From JAFGUB01 sp050305515 (GTDB lineage Bacteria > Campylobacterota > Campylobacteria > Campylobacterales > Sulfurimonadaceae), in contig JBNLFL010000041.1 in assembly GCA_050305515.1 (NCBI GenBank), positions 1 through 44,230 on the forward strand: a stretch of DNA of 44,230 bases, given 5' to 3'. Within the stretch, counting starts at the first letter, position 1, and the number at the start of each line of letters is the position of its first letter. The position numbers were made by a program, and so were the translations under genes. The notes below the pieces were generated by a model. It made no database searches. It was not told the DNA's origin and saw nothing but the letters and a program-made list of their open reading frames with translations. This document shows positions 16,986 to 26,023 of the stretch, piece by piece.

Positions 16986-17151
16986 CGTCCCGTGCCGCCT
17001 CCTCTGCGGCGCGTTTTAGAGCATGTCATCTCTCCAGTTGTTAGTAGTGGAATTGTTTTGATGTCGTAACCCAATTGCACCTCACAAATTCTACCGCGCA
17101 GCGGCCGGGACGTTTGGGCACGGTTGCCGGGGCAGAGGCCTTGTGGCAGCC
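16986..17151 (+). ncRNA. Structured 5' leader, candidate riboswitch
   Basis: A GC-rich leader before the first binding-protein gene with several mutually consistent helices: a closing stem CGTCCCG (16986-16992) with CGGGACG (17106-17112); hairpin GCCGC/GCGGC (16994-17010); hairpin GTGGAATTG (17047-17055) with CAATTGCAC (17072-17080, one G-G mismatch); and a hairpin GGTTGCC/GGCAGCC (17122-17151) just before the ribosome binding site. CCTCTGC (17001-17007) can alternatively pair with GCAGAGG (17132-17138), which would switch the last hairpin. No cobalamin B12 box is seen. A molybdenum/tungsten-cofactor-type riboswitch is possible but I cannot match the class by eye. Confidence 0.45.
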
Positions 17152-17173
17152 AAATTTAAAATAAGGAATGATC

Positions 17174-18181
17174 ATGCATCGTATCGTCACATTCATCATT
17201 ACAGCGGTGTTTGCCCTTGGGCTTTACGGCCAGGAAAGCAGCGCTGTGAACGATAAAAACACGCTCCCCCAACGGGTATTCGGATCGTCGCCGCCTATGA
17301 ATTACCTGCTCTATGCGCTGAATCCGCAAAAGATGATCGGGCTCAATTTCAAGGCGAAAAATCCCAACAACAATGCGACGGATGCCTACCTTGACCCCTA
17401 TTTTCTCTCACTCCCGGTCATCGGCTCTTTTCACGGCGGCGGCAATAATATTAATCTTGAAACGCTCATAGCACATCAACCCGAACTTATTTTGTTGTGG
17501 GAAGATGACATGATGGCTAAAACGGTGAGCGAGCAGATCAAAAAAACGCATATTCCTACGGTAACGGTACCGTTTCGCGAGATTGAAACCATGCCCGAAA
17601 GTATCGAAACGGTGGCCCGTGCCATCGGCGAAACCAAGCGCGGCAAGTTGCTTGCCGATTACGGCAGAAAGATCATTGCCGAGGTGAATGCTTCGGTTTC
17701 CAAAGAGAAGCCCACGCGCTATTACTATGCCGAGGGGCTTGATGGCCTTTCAACCGAGTGCGACAGCTCGTTTCACGTCGTGGCCCTGAATTTTGCCGGA
17801 GGCGAGAATGTGCACAAATGCCGCCAGAGTAATCTGCTTGGACTGGAAAAGATCAGCTTCGAGACGCTGCTTGCCTATGATCCTGATGTGATCATCGTGC
17901 AGCATTCACTGGTATTTAACGATCTGATTGATGACAAGCTCTGGAAAAGTCTGCGTGCAGTCAAACAGGGCCACATCTATCTGGTACCCACAACGCCGTT
18001 TAACTGGATCGACCGGCCGCCTTCATTTATGCGTATTCTGGGCATTCAGTGGCTCTCACAACGTTTTCACCCTGAAGCGTATCGCATCGATCTGGAATCG
18101 CGTGTACGTGAATTTTACGAGCTTTTCTTACATGTAAAGCCGAGTGATACCGAAATCAAAACCCTTTTAGGAGACGCATAA
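17174..18181 (+). CDS. Class III periplasmic metal-chelate binding protein (PBP 1)
   Basis: A 335-aa periplasmic binding protein of the BtuF/FepB/TroA-like class: signal peptide to about residue 21, N-lobe with PELILLWEDDM, long connecting helix, C-lobe with PDVIIVQHSLVF and the block PFNWIDRPPSFMRILGIQWL shared with two sister proteins here. It carries TECDSSF...VHKC, giving a Cys196-x19-Cys216 pair repeated in those sisters. It should deliver a metal complex to the permease/ATPase at 20412-22195. ATG 17174 is preferred over 17168 because the AAGGA ribosome binding site is then six bases upstream. First gene of a long operon; TAATG overlap with the next. Confidence 0.88.
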   Translation: MHRIVTFIITAVFALGLYGQESSAVNDKNTLPQRVFGSSPPMNYLLYALNPQKMIGLNFKAKNPNNNATDAYLDPYFLSLPVIGSFHGGGNNINLETLIAHQPELILLWEDDMMAKTVSEQIKKTHIPTVTVPFREIETMPESIETVARAIGETKRGKLLADYGRKIIAEVNASVSKEKPTRYYYAEGLDGLSTECDSSFHVVALNFAGGENVHKCRQSNLLGLEKISFETLLAYDPDVIIVQHSLVFNDLIDDKLWKSLRAVKQGHIYLVPTTPFNWIDRPPSFMRILGIQWLSQRFHPEAYRIDLESRVREFYELFLHVKPSDTEIKTLLGDA

Positions 18182-20412
18182 TGAAAACCAAACCCCTGTT
18201 TCTGGCACTCGCTGCCACTTCCGCGCTTTTGGGCGATACACTCAGCATCGAGCACATTGTTGTGACGGAGAGTGCCGTAGATAACGACCTCTACATGGGT
18301 GACACCAACGGTTCGTCACAGAGCTTTGCCGCCAAAAGTATCGCGACGTTTTCGAGTCAGGCCAACATGAACCCGTTCAACGTGGTGCAGTTCTCTCCTT
18401 CGGTCAACTTCACGCCCGTCGATCCTGCCGGTTCGAACGAACCTTCGTACCATGACCCCATCCGCATCCGCGGCAAGTCGCAGTCGGGCCCCGGCGGCGT
18501 TTTCATGATTGACGGTATGCCGATCTCAAGCAACCCCGGCGGCGGAAAGCAGATGCTCGATATGGAAAACGTCAGCAGCATCGACCTCTTAAAGGGGTAT
18601 CTTTCGCCGGATAAAAACCTCGGTTTCTCAAGCCTTATCGGCAAGGTTGACATGAACGTCAACGCCCCCTCGGGCCGTATGGGTGCGACGCTTTCGCAGG
18701 CATTCGGCTCCGATGCGTTTGCGCGTTCATTCGTGCGTTTCGATTCGGGGAACCTCGGTGACGTGCGTCTTTTCGGGTCATTCTCCTACCTGAAAAACGA
18801 CAAGACCAAAGGGGAGGGCGAGCTCATGCGCTACAACGGCATGGCAGGGCTGCGCTATACGCCTACCGATGCCTTTGATGCGACGCTCTATGTCATCGGC
18901 AATCACGACGAGCACCACAATTACGCATCGCTCACCTATGATCAGACGCGCGATCTGGAGCGCTATTTCGACAAAGATTTCGCAACGCTGCGGCCTACTG
19001 CCGACAACGACATCAACTACTATGACTGGAACCGGCAGGAGTTTGACACGACAGCCGTGCTTTCTACGCTCAAGTGGCGCGTGACGTCTGATGATACGAT
19101 CACTCTCAAACCCTATTACAAACAGGATAAAGGGGAGTACTGGAACTCCCAGGCCAATGCCGACGCGGCGAAAAACCGGGTACTCAACTGGAAGATCGAC
19201 CATGATCTCTACGGCGCCGTCGCGGCGTACGAGCACAGCTTCGGCGAGGAGCTGAGCGCTAGCGCGGGCTACTGGTATCACAAGCAGCTGCCTCCCGGAC
19301 CGCCGACGGACCGCCGAAAGTATAAAGTCGCAGGCGGCGAACTGGTCTTTGACGGGTACGCCTCTCTGGCCGATGCGGGCTATCACGTATTGCAGGCGCC
19401 TTTCGTCGAGGCCAAAGGGAGTATCGGCAATTTTACCTATAACGCGGGATTGCAGTATCAGAGCTTTGAACTGGGAAAACTGGAGAGCTATACCTTTGGA
19501 ACCAACGGCACTACCAGTACCGATTATGATACCGCTATCAGTAACGGATCGCTTGATAGCTGGGCCAGCGTGGATGCCAAGACGTTCAATACCTGGATTC
19601 CTTCGCTATATGCCGGGTATGCGTTTGATGCGCTCAATGCGCTCTATCTGTCGTATGCGCGTACCTACGGCTTTGACGTAAACCTGTTTCCGACCTACCT
19701 CTCGAACCGGGCCAACTTCGTTGCCAAGAATGTCACGCTGCAACAGCTCTGGGACAAGCTCGATCTGGAGCTTTCCGACAACATCGACCTGGGGTATAAA
19801 ACCTATGTCGGCGGCGTCATGCTAAATCCCGTCGTTTTTGTCTCGTTTGTCCAAAACAAGCAGGCCAATGTGTACGATCCCGAGTTTGGCGTGAACTATC
19901 CCGCCAATATCGGTGATGCGATGGGCTACGGCGCCGAGTTCTCGGCTTCGGGTCCCATAAGCGAATCGCTGGAGTTCATTGCGGCACTCTCTTACAACAA
20001 GTTCGCCTTCACGCAGGATTTCAAAAGCTCGCCCACGAGCACCATCAAAACTGAGGGCAAACAGGTGCCTGACGCTCCGGAGTACATGGCCAAGGCGGCG
20101 CTGAGCTACAGCATTGAAAAGTGGATGTTCACTCCAAGCGTGCGTTACAGCGCCGAGCGTTACGGCGACCTGCAAAACACCCAGAAAATGGACGCCTACG
20201 CACTTTTCGATCTGGATGTCTCTTACCGTTTCGGTCCGGTGCTCGGTGCGCGTGATGCGGTGTTTCGCCTCAGTGCCACCAACCTGACCAACGAGAAGTA
20301 CATCGCTACGATTATTTCGGCCGACAACGTTCTGGCAACTACCGGAACCTCCTCGACCTACCAGACCGGAGCGCCGTTACAGGTATTCGGGTCGCTGAGC
20401 GTATCGTTTTGA
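18181..20412 (+). CDS. TonB-dependent outer membrane receptor
   Basis: A 743-aa receptor: signal peptide (to about residue 20), plug with PIRIRGKSQSGPGGVFMIDG and VSSIDLLKGYLSPDKNLGFSS, then a large barrel ending in Phe (LSVSF). The motif PPGPPTDRRK in a barrel loop (about residue 373-382) is shared with the receptor at 29883, so the two are close paralogues and probably take similar ligands. Translation is coupled to the upstream binding protein (TAATG) and the downstream permease starts at its stop codon. Confidence 0.92.
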   Translation: MKTKPLFLALAATSALLGDTLSIEHIVVTESAVDNDLYMGDTNGSSQSFAAKSIATFSSQANMNPFNVVQFSPSVNFTPVDPAGSNEPSYHDPIRIRGKSQSGPGGVFMIDGMPISSNPGGGKQMLDMENVSSIDLLKGYLSPDKNLGFSSLIGKVDMNVNAPSGRMGATLSQAFGSDAFARSFVRFDSGNLGDVRLFGSFSYLKNDKTKGEGELMRYNGMAGLRYTPTDAFDATLYVIGNHDEHHNYASLTYDQTRDLERYFDKDFATLRPTADNDINYYDWNRQEFDTTAVLSTLKWRVTSDDTITLKPYYKQDKGEYWNSQANADAAKNRVLNWKIDHDLYGAVAAYEHSFGEELSASAGYWYHKQLPPGPPTDRRKYKVAGGELVFDGYASLADAGYHVLQAPFVEAKGSIGNFTYNAGLQYQSFELGKLESYTFGTNGTTSTDYDTAISNGSLDSWASVDAKTFNTWIPSLYAGYAFDALNALYLSYARTYGFDVNLFPTYLSNRANFVAKNVTLQQLWDKLDLELSDNIDLGYKTYVGGVMLNPVVFVSFVQNKQANVYDPEFGVNYPANIGDAMGYGAEFSASGPISESLEFIAALSYNKFAFTQDFKSSPTSTIKTEGKQVPDAPEYMAKAALSYSIEKWMFTPSVRYSAERYGDLQNTQKMDAYALFDLDVSYRFGPVLGARDAVFRLSATNLTNEKYIATIISADNVLATTGTSSTYQTGAPLQVFGSLSVSF

Positions 20413-21428
20413 TGCGGCAACGTCAGCTGTTATTCCTGAGTGGGGGTGTCGTATTGCTGATATGCGCCGCGCTGCTGGCTTTGAGTTTCGGACAGTATCC
20501 CATTGAACCGGGAACCTTGTGGGCATTCGTGCAGTACAAGTTTTTCGGTGGCGAGACGCAGGAGGGGTTTGCACTTTTGGAAAACATTCTGTTTCAGATC
20601 CGCCTGCCGCGCATTCTGCTGGCCATGCTCATCGGTGCGGCGCTGGCCGTTTCAGGCGCGGCGTTTCAGGCGATGTTTGTTAATCCGCTGGTCTCTCCCG
20701 GCATTCTGGGCGTTCTGGCCGGGGCGTCGTTTGGCGCGGCACTGGGAATGCTGATTTCCGAGCAGTGGTGGATGGTGCAGGTGCTTGCCTTCGCTTTCGG
20801 GTTCATCGCCGTCGGATTTTCCGTGATGGTGGGTTCCATGGTGACCAACTCCCGCTCGAGCGTCATGCTGGTGCTCGGCGGGGTCATCAGCGGCTCGCTC
20901 TTTACGGCGCTGCTCTCGGTCATCAAATACGTTGCCGACCCTTACAGCACGCTTCCGGCCATCGTTTACTGGCTTATGGGTTCGCTCTCCATGGCGGGCC
21001 TTGAAGATGTGGCGCTGGTCTCCGTGCCGATGGGAGTGAGCATCATCGCGCTGATTATGATGGGCAAATACTTCGATCTGCTCAGTCTCGGCGATGAGGA
21101 GGCCAAGGCGCTGGGCATCAACGTCGCGCGTATGCGTATGATCGCTATCGTTCTCGCCACGCTCGCCTCGTCGCTGTGCGTGGTGATGGCCGGTATTATC
21201 GGATGGGTGGGGCTGATTATTCCGCATATCGTCCGCATGGCCGCCGGGCCGTCGCACACGCTGCTTCTGCCGCTTTCCGCACTGGTGGGCGCGGCGTTCA
21301 TGCTGCTGGCGGATTCGGTATCGCGCCTGGCACTGAGTGTCGAGATTCCTATCGGGATTCTGACGTCGCTGATCGGGATTCCGGTCTTTATTATCGTACT
21401 TAAAAACGCGAGGGCCGCATGGAACTGA
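20412..21428 (+). CDS. FecCD/BtuC-family ABC transporter permease
   Basis: A 338-aa inner-membrane permease with nine to ten helices and family motifs RLPRILLAMLIGAALAVSGAA, NPLVSPGILGVLAGASFGAALG, YWLMGSLS and GWVGLIIPHIVRM (the coupling-helix region). It resembles BtuC, FecCD and the H. influenzae molybdate permease MolB, all class II importers working with class III binding proteins. It is the only such permease in the window, so the three or four binding proteins may share it. ATG 20412 overlaps the receptor stop; a TTG three bases earlier is possible. Overlaps the ATPase start by 10 bases. Confidence 0.93.
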   Translation: MRQRQLLFLSGGVVLLICAALLALSFGQYPIEPGTLWAFVQYKFFGGETQEGFALLENILFQIRLPRILLAMLIGAALAVSGAAFQAMFVNPLVSPGILGVLAGASFGAALGMLISEQWWMVQVLAFAFGFIAVGFSVMVGSMVTNSRSSVMLVLGGVISGSLFTALLSVIKYVADPYSTLPAIVYWLMGSLSMAGLEDVALVSVPMGVSIIALIMMGKYFDLLSLGDEEAKALGINVARMRMIAIVLATLASSLCVVMAGIIGWVGLIIPHIVRMAAGPSHTLLLPLSALVGAAFMLLADSVSRLALSVEIPIGILTSLIGIPVFIIVLKNARAAWN

Positions 21429-22195
21429 CACCTGTATATACCGTTAAGAATCTTTCGTTTTCCTACCCGAAACGCGACGTGCTGCACGGGGTGGACCTGA
21501 AGCTCTACCCCGGAGAGGTGGTCAGCCTTCTGGGACCCAACGGCTGCGGCAAAAGTACCCTGATCCGCCTGATGCTGCGGCTGATTGAAGGCAAGGGCGA
21601 CATCCGGCTTCAGGGTGCGCCGCTTTATCACTATCGACATCAGCAGATTGCGGAGCATGTGGCGTACATTCCGCAGTATCACAATGTTCCCTTCGGCTAC
21701 AGCGTCGAAGATATGGTGATCATGGGGCGCATCTCAAAACTGGGCTTTTTCGCGCACCCCTCCGCACATGATCGGAAGATGGCGCATCAGGCGCTTTTGC
21801 GTGTCGGCATCGCGGCGTTGGCTTCGCGGCCTTTCGGAGAGCTCAGCGGCGGGCAGAAACAGATGGTACTGCTCGCCCGTGCCATTGCGCAGGAGGTGAA
21901 GGTCTTCATCATGGATGAACCGGTAAACGGTCTGGATTACGGCAACCAGATGCGCCTTCTGGGGATGATCAGCGAACTTTCTCAGGAGGGGTACACCTTT
22001 TTGAAAACCACGCACTATCCCGACCATGCGATGATGGTTTCCTCGCGCGTGGTGGTGATGAATAACGGACGTATCATCGCTTCGGGTGACCCGCATGAGG
22101 TCATTAACACTCCGATGCTGCGCAGCGTTTACGGCGTCGATGCGGAGATCATCCGCCATCAGGAGCGCCACTGGTGCATTCCGTCGCTGTTATAA
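21419..22195 (+). CDS. FecE/BtuD-family ABC transporter ATPase
   Basis: A 258-aa cytoplasmic ATPase: Walker A GPNGCGKST near 39-47, Q-loop PQYHNVPFGYS, signature GELSGGQKQMVLLARA (LSGGQ), Walker B VFIMDEPVNGLD and switch His in KTTHYPDH. Partner of the permease whose gene it overlaps. Similar to FecE, BtuD and MolC. A one-mismatch copy of TTACATGTAA lies just after the stop, between this gene and the next receptor. Confidence 0.94.
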   Translation: MELTPVYTVKNLSFSYPKRDVLHGVDLKLYPGEVVSLLGPNGCGKSTLIRLMLRLIEGKGDIRLQGAPLYHYRHQQIAEHVAYIPQYHNVPFGYSVEDMVIMGRISKLGFFAHPSAHDRKMAHQALLRVGIAALASRPFGELSGGQKQMVLLARAIAQEVKVFIMDEPVNGLDYGNQMRLLGMISELSQEGYTFLKTTHYPDHAMMVSSRVVVMNNGRIIASGDPHEVINTPMLRSVYGVDAEIIRHQERHWCIPSLL

Positions 22196-22230
22196 GTACA
22201 TGTAATAAATTATTTGATGTAAGGATAGAT

Positions 22231-24267
22231 ATGAAAACACGCATTTTTAGCACCTTGACTCTGGCTTCGGCCCTGATTCCGCAACTTCTCTCCGGAGCGG
22301 AAGAGACCTGGCTTTCTCCCGTTACCGCCAATGAATCGGCTTATGCCGTACGTGAAGATACGGCAATAACCAGCCCGACCAACCTCTACCGTGTCGAGCA
22401 GTCGGCGGCGTTTGGAACGGAAGTATTGGACAAAGAGGAGATTGAAGCGTACGCACCTAAAGATATTTTTGATCTGCTTAACAAAGCGACGGGACTGGAT
22501 TTAACGTATCAGGGGCGCAAGTCTCCCTATTTTGTGAACATGCGCGGCGGCGGTAGCATTACCTATATTATTGACGGCGCCATTCTTCCCTCATCCAGCA
22601 ACCGCATTTTGCAAAAAATTCCGATGATCGCCATCGACTCCATCGAGATTGTGCGCACTTCCACGGCGCTCTCTTTGGCACCGAGTATTGATATCGGCGC
22701 TTCCAACAGCGGCTCAGGGGTGAATATTGGCTTTATTATTATTCGCACGAAACACCCTAAAACAACCGAGGGAATGATAAGTGCCTACTATGAGCAGGCC
22801 GGATCACACCCCGCTGCCAACTCTCAAAGCCTCTATGCTGGAACCCGCTTTGGGGATGCGTCGGAGTATGGCGGTTATATTGGCGGAATGCTCTCGCGTT
22901 ATGATCGTCCCAGCAAGGATTCATGGTTTGATGGCAGCGACGCCGATTCGGGCATGGTAAACGGCGGAGTGAATTACGGAAAATTCAGCATGAATCTTAT
23001 GGCCTACAGCGACAGCGGACGTTTCGAGATGCAGCGCGGGGTGAAAGTGGACGGCACGATTGATACGGCCAAATGGTACTACGACCCCATCAAGACCAAA
23101 ATTCTTTCGCTGGATGGAAACGTTTTGTGGAGCGAGAATCAGGTAACCCTCTTTTCGGCTTCGAAGATCGATTACGAGCAGGACGAGTACAATGCCTATT
23201 TTGACAAAGATACGGTGAGCAAAAAGCATTACGAAGAGAACACCCAGACCTACAGCCTGCGCCACAATGCGCGTTTCGGCGATACGGCGCTCTACCTCGG
23301 CGGGCAGTATACGCTCAGTGAAGGGTTCGGCCCCAACACCAACAAGGGATACCGCGATTTTGAAACCTCCGTCATGGGCTTTTCCGCAACCATTGAGCAG
23401 ACGCTGCTTGAGGGCGATCTGGTGCTCGATGCCGGATACCGCCGCGACGTCAAGCATATCGACCACTCCACGGCCGCCAAGAGCGAAGCGCTCTCAACGC
23501 CCGATGCCAATAATGATGTCGATCTGGCTCCGGCCAATGTCGTCGCATTGGGAGCGTTATATCATTTAGGAGATAACTATACCCTCAATGCGCGTTATCT
23601 CTTTGGTGACGAAGGGACTTCAGGCGATTTTGATCTTGAAACCGAAGACAACTCCACGCTTGACGCCGAGCGTCAGCAGCGCTTCGAGCTAGGCGTCAAG
23701 GCGGCATTGGTCGAGTATTTCGTACCGACGCTCACCTACTTCGACATCACGATCGACAATGAAAAGAGTGCGACCGATGCGACCTATAGCGATACCGACG
23801 GCAACGAATATTATTACTACACGCAGCAAGACAGCCACCGTCAGGGAATCGAGCTGAGCGTTGAGGGCACCATTGCCAAAGCCACCCGCTACAAGCTCTC
23901 ATGGACCAACATGATGGTGAACGAAACCGGAGAGAGTGACAGCGTGGGCATCTCCTCGCCACGTAATATTTATACCGCGCTCATTAGCCACGTCTGGGAG
24001 GCGTACCGTTTCAACGCCTCGCTCAAGCACGCCGACGCCTACAGCAGTTCCACAAGCGCCATGGGGGTCTCGACCGATGTCAATCTGGGCGATTACACCC
24101 GTATCGACCTCAATGCGGCGCGTGATTTCAGATTCGGCGGCCTTGTCGCCACCGGCAAACTCTACGTGCGCAACCTGAGTGACGACCAGTACGCGACCCG
24201 TTACACCACAGGGTATTACTACGACCGCGGACGCACGCTCGGTGCTGAAGTGTCGCTGGCGTTTTAA
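22231..24267 (+). CDS. TonB-dependent outer membrane receptor
   Basis: A 678-aa receptor with signal peptide (to about residue 22, LLSGAEE), plug domain with IFDLLNKATGLDLTYQG, FVNMRGGGSITYIIDGA and IDSIEIVRTSTAL, and a barrel ending LGAEVSLAF. It diverges from the other receptors: the plug lacks the normal YGxxxxGGVINI stretch and has a Gly/Ser-rich segment (GASNSGSGVNIGFIIIRT) instead. ATG 22231 with AAGGAT upstream is chosen over an upstream in-frame ATG that has no signal peptide. Followed after 11 bases by a second binding protein. Confidence 0.9.
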   Translation: MKTRIFSTLTLASALIPQLLSGAEETWLSPVTANESAYAVREDTAITSPTNLYRVEQSAAFGTEVLDKEEIEAYAPKDIFDLLNKATGLDLTYQGRKSPYFVNMRGGGSITYIIDGAILPSSSNRILQKIPMIAIDSIEIVRTSTALSLAPSIDIGASNSGSGVNIGFIIIRTKHPKTTEGMISAYYEQAGSHPAANSQSLYAGTRFGDASEYGGYIGGMLSRYDRPSKDSWFDGSDADSGMVNGGVNYGKFSMNLMAYSDSGRFEMQRGVKVDGTIDTAKWYYDPIKTKILSLDGNVLWSENQVTLFSASKIDYEQDEYNAYFDKDTVSKKHYEENTQTYSLRHNARFGDTALYLGGQYTLSEGFGPNTNKGYRDFETSVMGFSATIEQTLLEGDLVLDAGYRRDVKHIDHSTAAKSEALSTPDANNDVDLAPANVVALGALYHLGDNYTLNARYLFGDEGTSGDFDLETEDNSTLDAERQQRFELGVKAALVEYFVPTLTYFDITIDNEKSATDATYSDTDGNEYYYYTQQDSHRQGIELSVEGTIAKATRYKLSWTNMMVNETGESDSVGISSPRNIYTALISHVWEAYRFNASLKHADAYSSSTSAMGVSTDVNLGDYTRIDLNAARDFRFGGLVATGKLYVRNLSDDQYATRYTTGYYYDRGRTLGAEVSLAF

Positions 24268-24278
24268 AAGGAGCTTTG

Positions 24279-25304
24279 ATGCAAAACATACCTTTGTGGC
24301 TTGCCGTGTTGATGACGCTCTGCACGCTTGAAGCCAGAGAGATCACCGACATGCTCGGGCGCAGCGTCACGATTCCCGACGCACCCAAAAAGGTGTATGC
24401 GCCTTCACCTTATGGCAGTTATGCGCTCTATGCGATGGACCCCTCGCTGCTGGCGGGGTGGATCTTCAACATCGACACGAGCCACTACCCCTATCTTGAT
24501 GCGCGCATGAAGAGCCTGCCGCTGATAGGACGGGTCTTTGGAGCGGGGCAGAGCGCCAATCTTGAAGTGCTTTTGGCACAACATCCCGATTTAATCCTGA
24601 TGTGGGCGCACCAAAACGAGTTTACACAAAAAGAGGCGGAGCGGCTTAAACTGCTGGGCACTCCGGCCGTGTACGCAATGGATGAAACAATTACCGATTA
24701 TGTGGATATTTTCCGTTTTCTCGGCGATGCACTGGCACGTAAGGAGCGCGGCAACGCTTTGGTCGACTACACGCAAAAAGTGTTTGATGAGGTCAATGCG
24801 ACCGTGGCAAAGATTCCCGCCGATGCACGCTCAAAGGTCTATTACGCCGAAGGGCTTGACGGTCTGGCTACCGAGTGTGATGACTCCATTCACGTACAGC
24901 TTCTCAAGCTGGCAGGTGATGTTGACATACACCGCTGCCACACCTCCAGCCACAAGGGGTTTGAAAAGCTCTCGATGGAGACGCTGCTGCAGTACAACCC
25001 CGACGTGATTCTGGTGCAGGAGAAGGAGTTTTATGAACGCATCTACACGCTGCCGACGTGGCAGCATGTCAAAGCGGTACAGAACAAGCGGGTCTATTTT
25101 ATTCCCAAAGCGCCTTTTAACTGGTTTGACAGACCGCCTTCGTTCATGCGGATTATGGGGTTGCAGTGGCTGATGATCCGGCTCTATCCCGACGTGTATA
25201 AAAAAGATCTCGTCGCGACGACGAAGCGCTTCTACGAGCTCTTTTTGAATGTCACACTTAGCGACGAGGCGGTGGCAAAACTTTTAGAAGGAGATTCATT
25301 ATGA
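24279..25304 (+). CDS. Class III periplasmic metal-chelate binding protein (PBP 2)
   Basis: A 341-aa paralogue of the 17174 protein: signal peptide (to about residue 19, CTLEARE), ITDMLGRSVTIPDAPKKV typical of the class, conserved YAEGLDGLATECDDS and APFNWFDRPPSFMRIMGLQWL. Cys200-x19-Cys220 is at the same spacing as in PBP 1 and PBP 3. Ribosome binding site AAAAGGAG before ATG 24279. The stop overlaps the methyltransferase start (ATGA). Confidence 0.88.
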   Translation: MQNIPLWLAVLMTLCTLEAREITDMLGRSVTIPDAPKKVYAPSPYGSYALYAMDPSLLAGWIFNIDTSHYPYLDARMKSLPLIGRVFGAGQSANLEVLLAQHPDLILMWAHQNEFTQKEAERLKLLGTPAVYAMDETITDYVDIFRFLGDALARKERGNALVDYTQKVFDEVNATVAKIPADARSKVYYAEGLDGLATECDDSIHVQLLKLAGDVDIHRCHTSSHKGFEKLSMETLLQYNPDVILVQEKEFYERIYTLPTWQHVKAVQNKRVYFIPKAPFNWFDRPPSFMRIMGLQWLMIRLYPDVYKKDLVATTKRFYELFLNVTLSDEAVAKLLEGDSL

Positions 25305-26023
25305 GACGATTGAAAGGCTTACATGTAAGCATTGCGGCTGCGCTGCTTCTGAATGCTTCGGGCATGGCAGAAGAGACACCGGCTGTTTCGGTGCAACAGG
25401 CGGAGAAAAAAGAGGCACGGGTCGCGCGTTATGATCAAACGGCCCGAACGCTGCACGCGCCGATGTACGACTACTACGCCAAAAAAATCAAAGAGCTGAG
25501 CGGAATCACCAAAGGGGTCTGTCTGGATGTCGGTTCGGGCGGCGGCTATATGGGGCTTGCTCTCGCAAAGATCACCGATCTGGAGTTTATTTTTCTCGAT
25601 ATTTCGCAACCCGCACTTGAAAAAGCGAAAGAGCATATTGCAGAAGATGGCCTGAAAGAGCGCGCCAGAACACTTCTGGCAAATGTGCAGGATATTCCTT
25701 TGGCAGGTGCGTCGGTCGATCTGGTCATCAGCCGCGGCTCCATTCCGTTTTGGGAAGATCCGGCCAAAGGGCTTTCTGAAATATACCGCGTGCTCAAACC
25801 CGGCGGCAGGGCGTTTGTCGGCGGCGGCAAAGGTTCCAGAGAAGTTCGCGATCTTATTGACGCCCGGCGCGCCGAAGCGGGTATGAAACCCTTCGCCAAT
25901 TCGGACAGGGTGCACGGAGATGGCATGAAACGCGACTATGCGGCGCTGCTTGAAAGTGTGGGGATCAGCCAGTTTAAAATTCATCAGGGCGATGACGGCC
26001 GCTGGATCGAGATGTGGAAATGA
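25301..26023 (+). CDS. Class I SAM-dependent methyltransferase with N-terminal signal peptide
   Basis: A 240-aa protein. Residues 1-23 look like a secretion signal (MRRLKGLHVSIAAALLL then NASGMAEE); the mature part is a Rossmann-fold methyltransferase with motif I CLDVGSGGGY (74-83), an acidic end of beta-2 (FLDIS), VDLVISRGSIPFWED and the post-motif YRVLKPGGRAF. The block ISRGSxPFWxD is shared with the methyltransferase at 28626. SAM is a cytoplasmic cofactor, so an exported enzyme of this type is odd; the hydrophobic N-terminus could instead anchor it in the membrane. One TTACATGTAA copy encodes LHV in the signal region. Overlaps both neighbours in the operon. Confidence 0.85.
   Translation: MRRLKGLHVSIAAALLLNASGMAEETPAVSVQQAEKKEARVARYDQTARTLHAPMYDYYAKKIKELSGITKGVCLDVGSGGGYMGLALAKITDLEFIFLDISQPALEKAKEHIAEDGLKERARTLLANVQDIPLAGASVDLVISRGSIPFWEDPAKGLSEIYRVLKPGGRAFVGGGKGSREVRDLIDARRAEAGMKPFANSDRVHGDGMKRDYAALLESVGISQFKIHQGDDGRWIEMWK

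Noticed and set aside
16986..17151. Cobalamin riboswitch before the BtuC/BtuF-like operon
   Set aside because: Considered because the transporter is BtuCD-like, but the conserved B12 box GCCACTG and the GGGAA-type core were not found; kept only as an unclassified structured leader.
20652..21431. 259-codon open frame on the minus strand opposite the permease
   Set aside because: His/Arg/Gln-rich mirror of membrane-helix codons with no recognisable domain; shadow of the FecCD permease gene.
23555..23578. ModE-operator-like sequence CGTTATAT-N8-AGATAACT
   Set aside because: It lies deep inside a receptor gene with no promoter context; the fit (6/8 right half) can arise by chance, so it is not listed as a site.
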